Shown one piece after another: positions 4,495 through 5,046 of a stretch of DNA of 5,046 bases (positions are counted from its first letter, which is position 1; each line of letters starts with the position of its first letter). The DNA is from Nitrosomonas sp. (GTDB taxonomy: Bacteria; Pseudomonadota; Gammaproteobacteria; Burkholderiales; Nitrosomonadaceae), in contig JAJFJI010000163.1 in assembly GCA_021774205.1 (NCBI GenBank), forward strand, positions 1-5,046. Direction: 5' to 3'. The notes under the pieces were generated by a model, which saw only the letters and a program-made list of their open reading frames with translations, had not been told where the DNA came from and searched no databases. The translations under genes and the position numbers were made by a program.

Positions 4495-5046
4495 TTAAGC
4501 TTCATGAGTAGGATGCTCAACTATTTCCTGGTAAATCAAACTATTTAGTGAAAAAACCTGATCCGGTTTCAATTCAGTAAATTCAATGCCGAGATAGAGT
4601 GTTTCTGAACTATCTTTATTGGCTTGTCTAGCAGATTTGATCATGCTTTTTACTGACATGGCTATTTCTTTGTCATGAATCTTAATGGTAAAAGATAAAA
4701 TGATTGCTGTTCCTGGCTCTCCTAAGGGGGTTGCCGTGCTAATCTGCGCACCTGTAGCGCTTAGATTAATGATAGTTAGCAGGATGGATTCTTCAGAGAC
4801 TGACGCTGGAATATTGCACTTAATTCGTCGTGATTTTCGAACAACCTGACCCAATATATGTTTAGGGAAAGACAAGTGTAGATATTTGAATGGTAATTTA
4901 ATTACCTTTTCCACAAAAACTGAGAAACTAAATACACATTGCCCACTAAATATACGTACCAGTATCTGATCGCCTTCAATGAATGGCTCTCCTGTTAAGT
5001 TATTTGATGCAGGCATACTGACAATTAGTGTGTTGTCTTCCACGTA
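4495..5046 (-). CDS. PilZ-domain protein with YcgR-like N-terminal domain, 5' end cut off
   Basis: The frame is open to the right edge. The GTG at 5041-5043 is probably an internal Val, because proteins of this layout normally carry some tens of residues before the segment seen here. Counting from that codon, residues 5-65 (LIVSMPASN ... GDQILVRIFSG ... PFKYLHLSFP) resemble the YcgR-type N-terminal beta domain. Residues 69-73 (RKSRR) supply the RxxxR motif, and NLSATG (93-98) the NxSxxG motif that together bind cyclic di-GMP. LYLGIEF (149-155) is the typical late strand of the PilZ barrel. Both binding motifs are intact, so it is likely a functional c-di-GMP effector, by family analogy affecting flagellar motor output, pili or surface polysaccharide. 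No flagellar or pilus gene in the window narrows the target. The gene ends at TAA 4495-4497. Confidence 0.88.
   Translation of the reverse strand, partial: YVEDNTLIVSMPASNNLTGEPFIEGDQILVRIFSGQCVFSFSVFVEKVIKLPFKYLHLSFPKHILGQVVRKSRRIKCNIPASVSEESILLTIINLSATGAQISTATPLGEPGTAIILSFTIKIHDKEIAMSVKSMIKSARQANKDSSETLYLGIEFTELKPDQVFSLNSLIYQEIVEHPTHEA

Noticed and set aside
1..5046. CRISPR array, tRNA/rRNA genes, insertion sequence ends or att sites
   Set aside because: No regularly spaced repeats, cloverleaf-like segments, transposase or integrase fragments, or paired terminal repeats were seen on reading both strands.

Overview
The window looks like chromosomal sequence from a Gram-negative proteobacterium, most likely a gammaproteobacterium. 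The clues are a proteobacterial-type glutamate decarboxylase, a YcgR-like PilZ protein and AGGA-type ribosome binding sites on a moderately AT-rich background. A methanotroph-like (Methylococcales) or similar environmental lineage would fit, but that is an impression from protein style, not a demonstrated assignment. No rRNA, tRNA, CRISPR array, complete insertion sequence or phage gene was seen.

Layout from left to right. The 3' end of an alpha/beta hydrolase (monoglyceride lipase / lysophospholipase type) on the plus strand runs in from the left edge and stops at 512. A 245-base convergent gap with two adjacent stem-loops follows. Three minus-strand genes come next, read from right to left: glutamate decarboxylase (2463-3860), a ten-helix permease of the bile acid:sodium symporter (BASS/SBF) type (1466-2410), and a TMEM175/DUF1211-type cation channel (758-1357). 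The first two are 52 bases apart and probably share a transcript. The channel gene lies 108 bases further on, has a possible promoter of its own, and starts at TTG. Upstream of the decarboxylase is a 454-base non-coding region with a 25-base near-palindrome and an 8-base perfect inverted repeat, both candidate regulatory sites. It ends at a 57-codon plus-strand ORF (4315-4488) with a strong ribosome binding site and no recognised family. That ORF converges, 6 bases apart, on a minus-strand PilZ-domain protein whose 5' end is cut by the right edge.

The most coherent unit is decarboxylase + permease + TMEM175-type channel. Glutamate decarboxylase consumes a cytoplasmic proton for each glutamate converted to GABA and normally needs a Glu/GABA antiporter (GadC) to act in acid resistance. 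No GadC-like gene is in the window. The neighbouring permease is from a different family, and a potassium-channel-type protein follows. Whether the permease moves GABA, glutamate or something unrelated cannot be read from the sequence. The decarboxylase is clearly richer in G+C than the permease and the PilZ gene, so the cluster may be assembled from parts of different origin.
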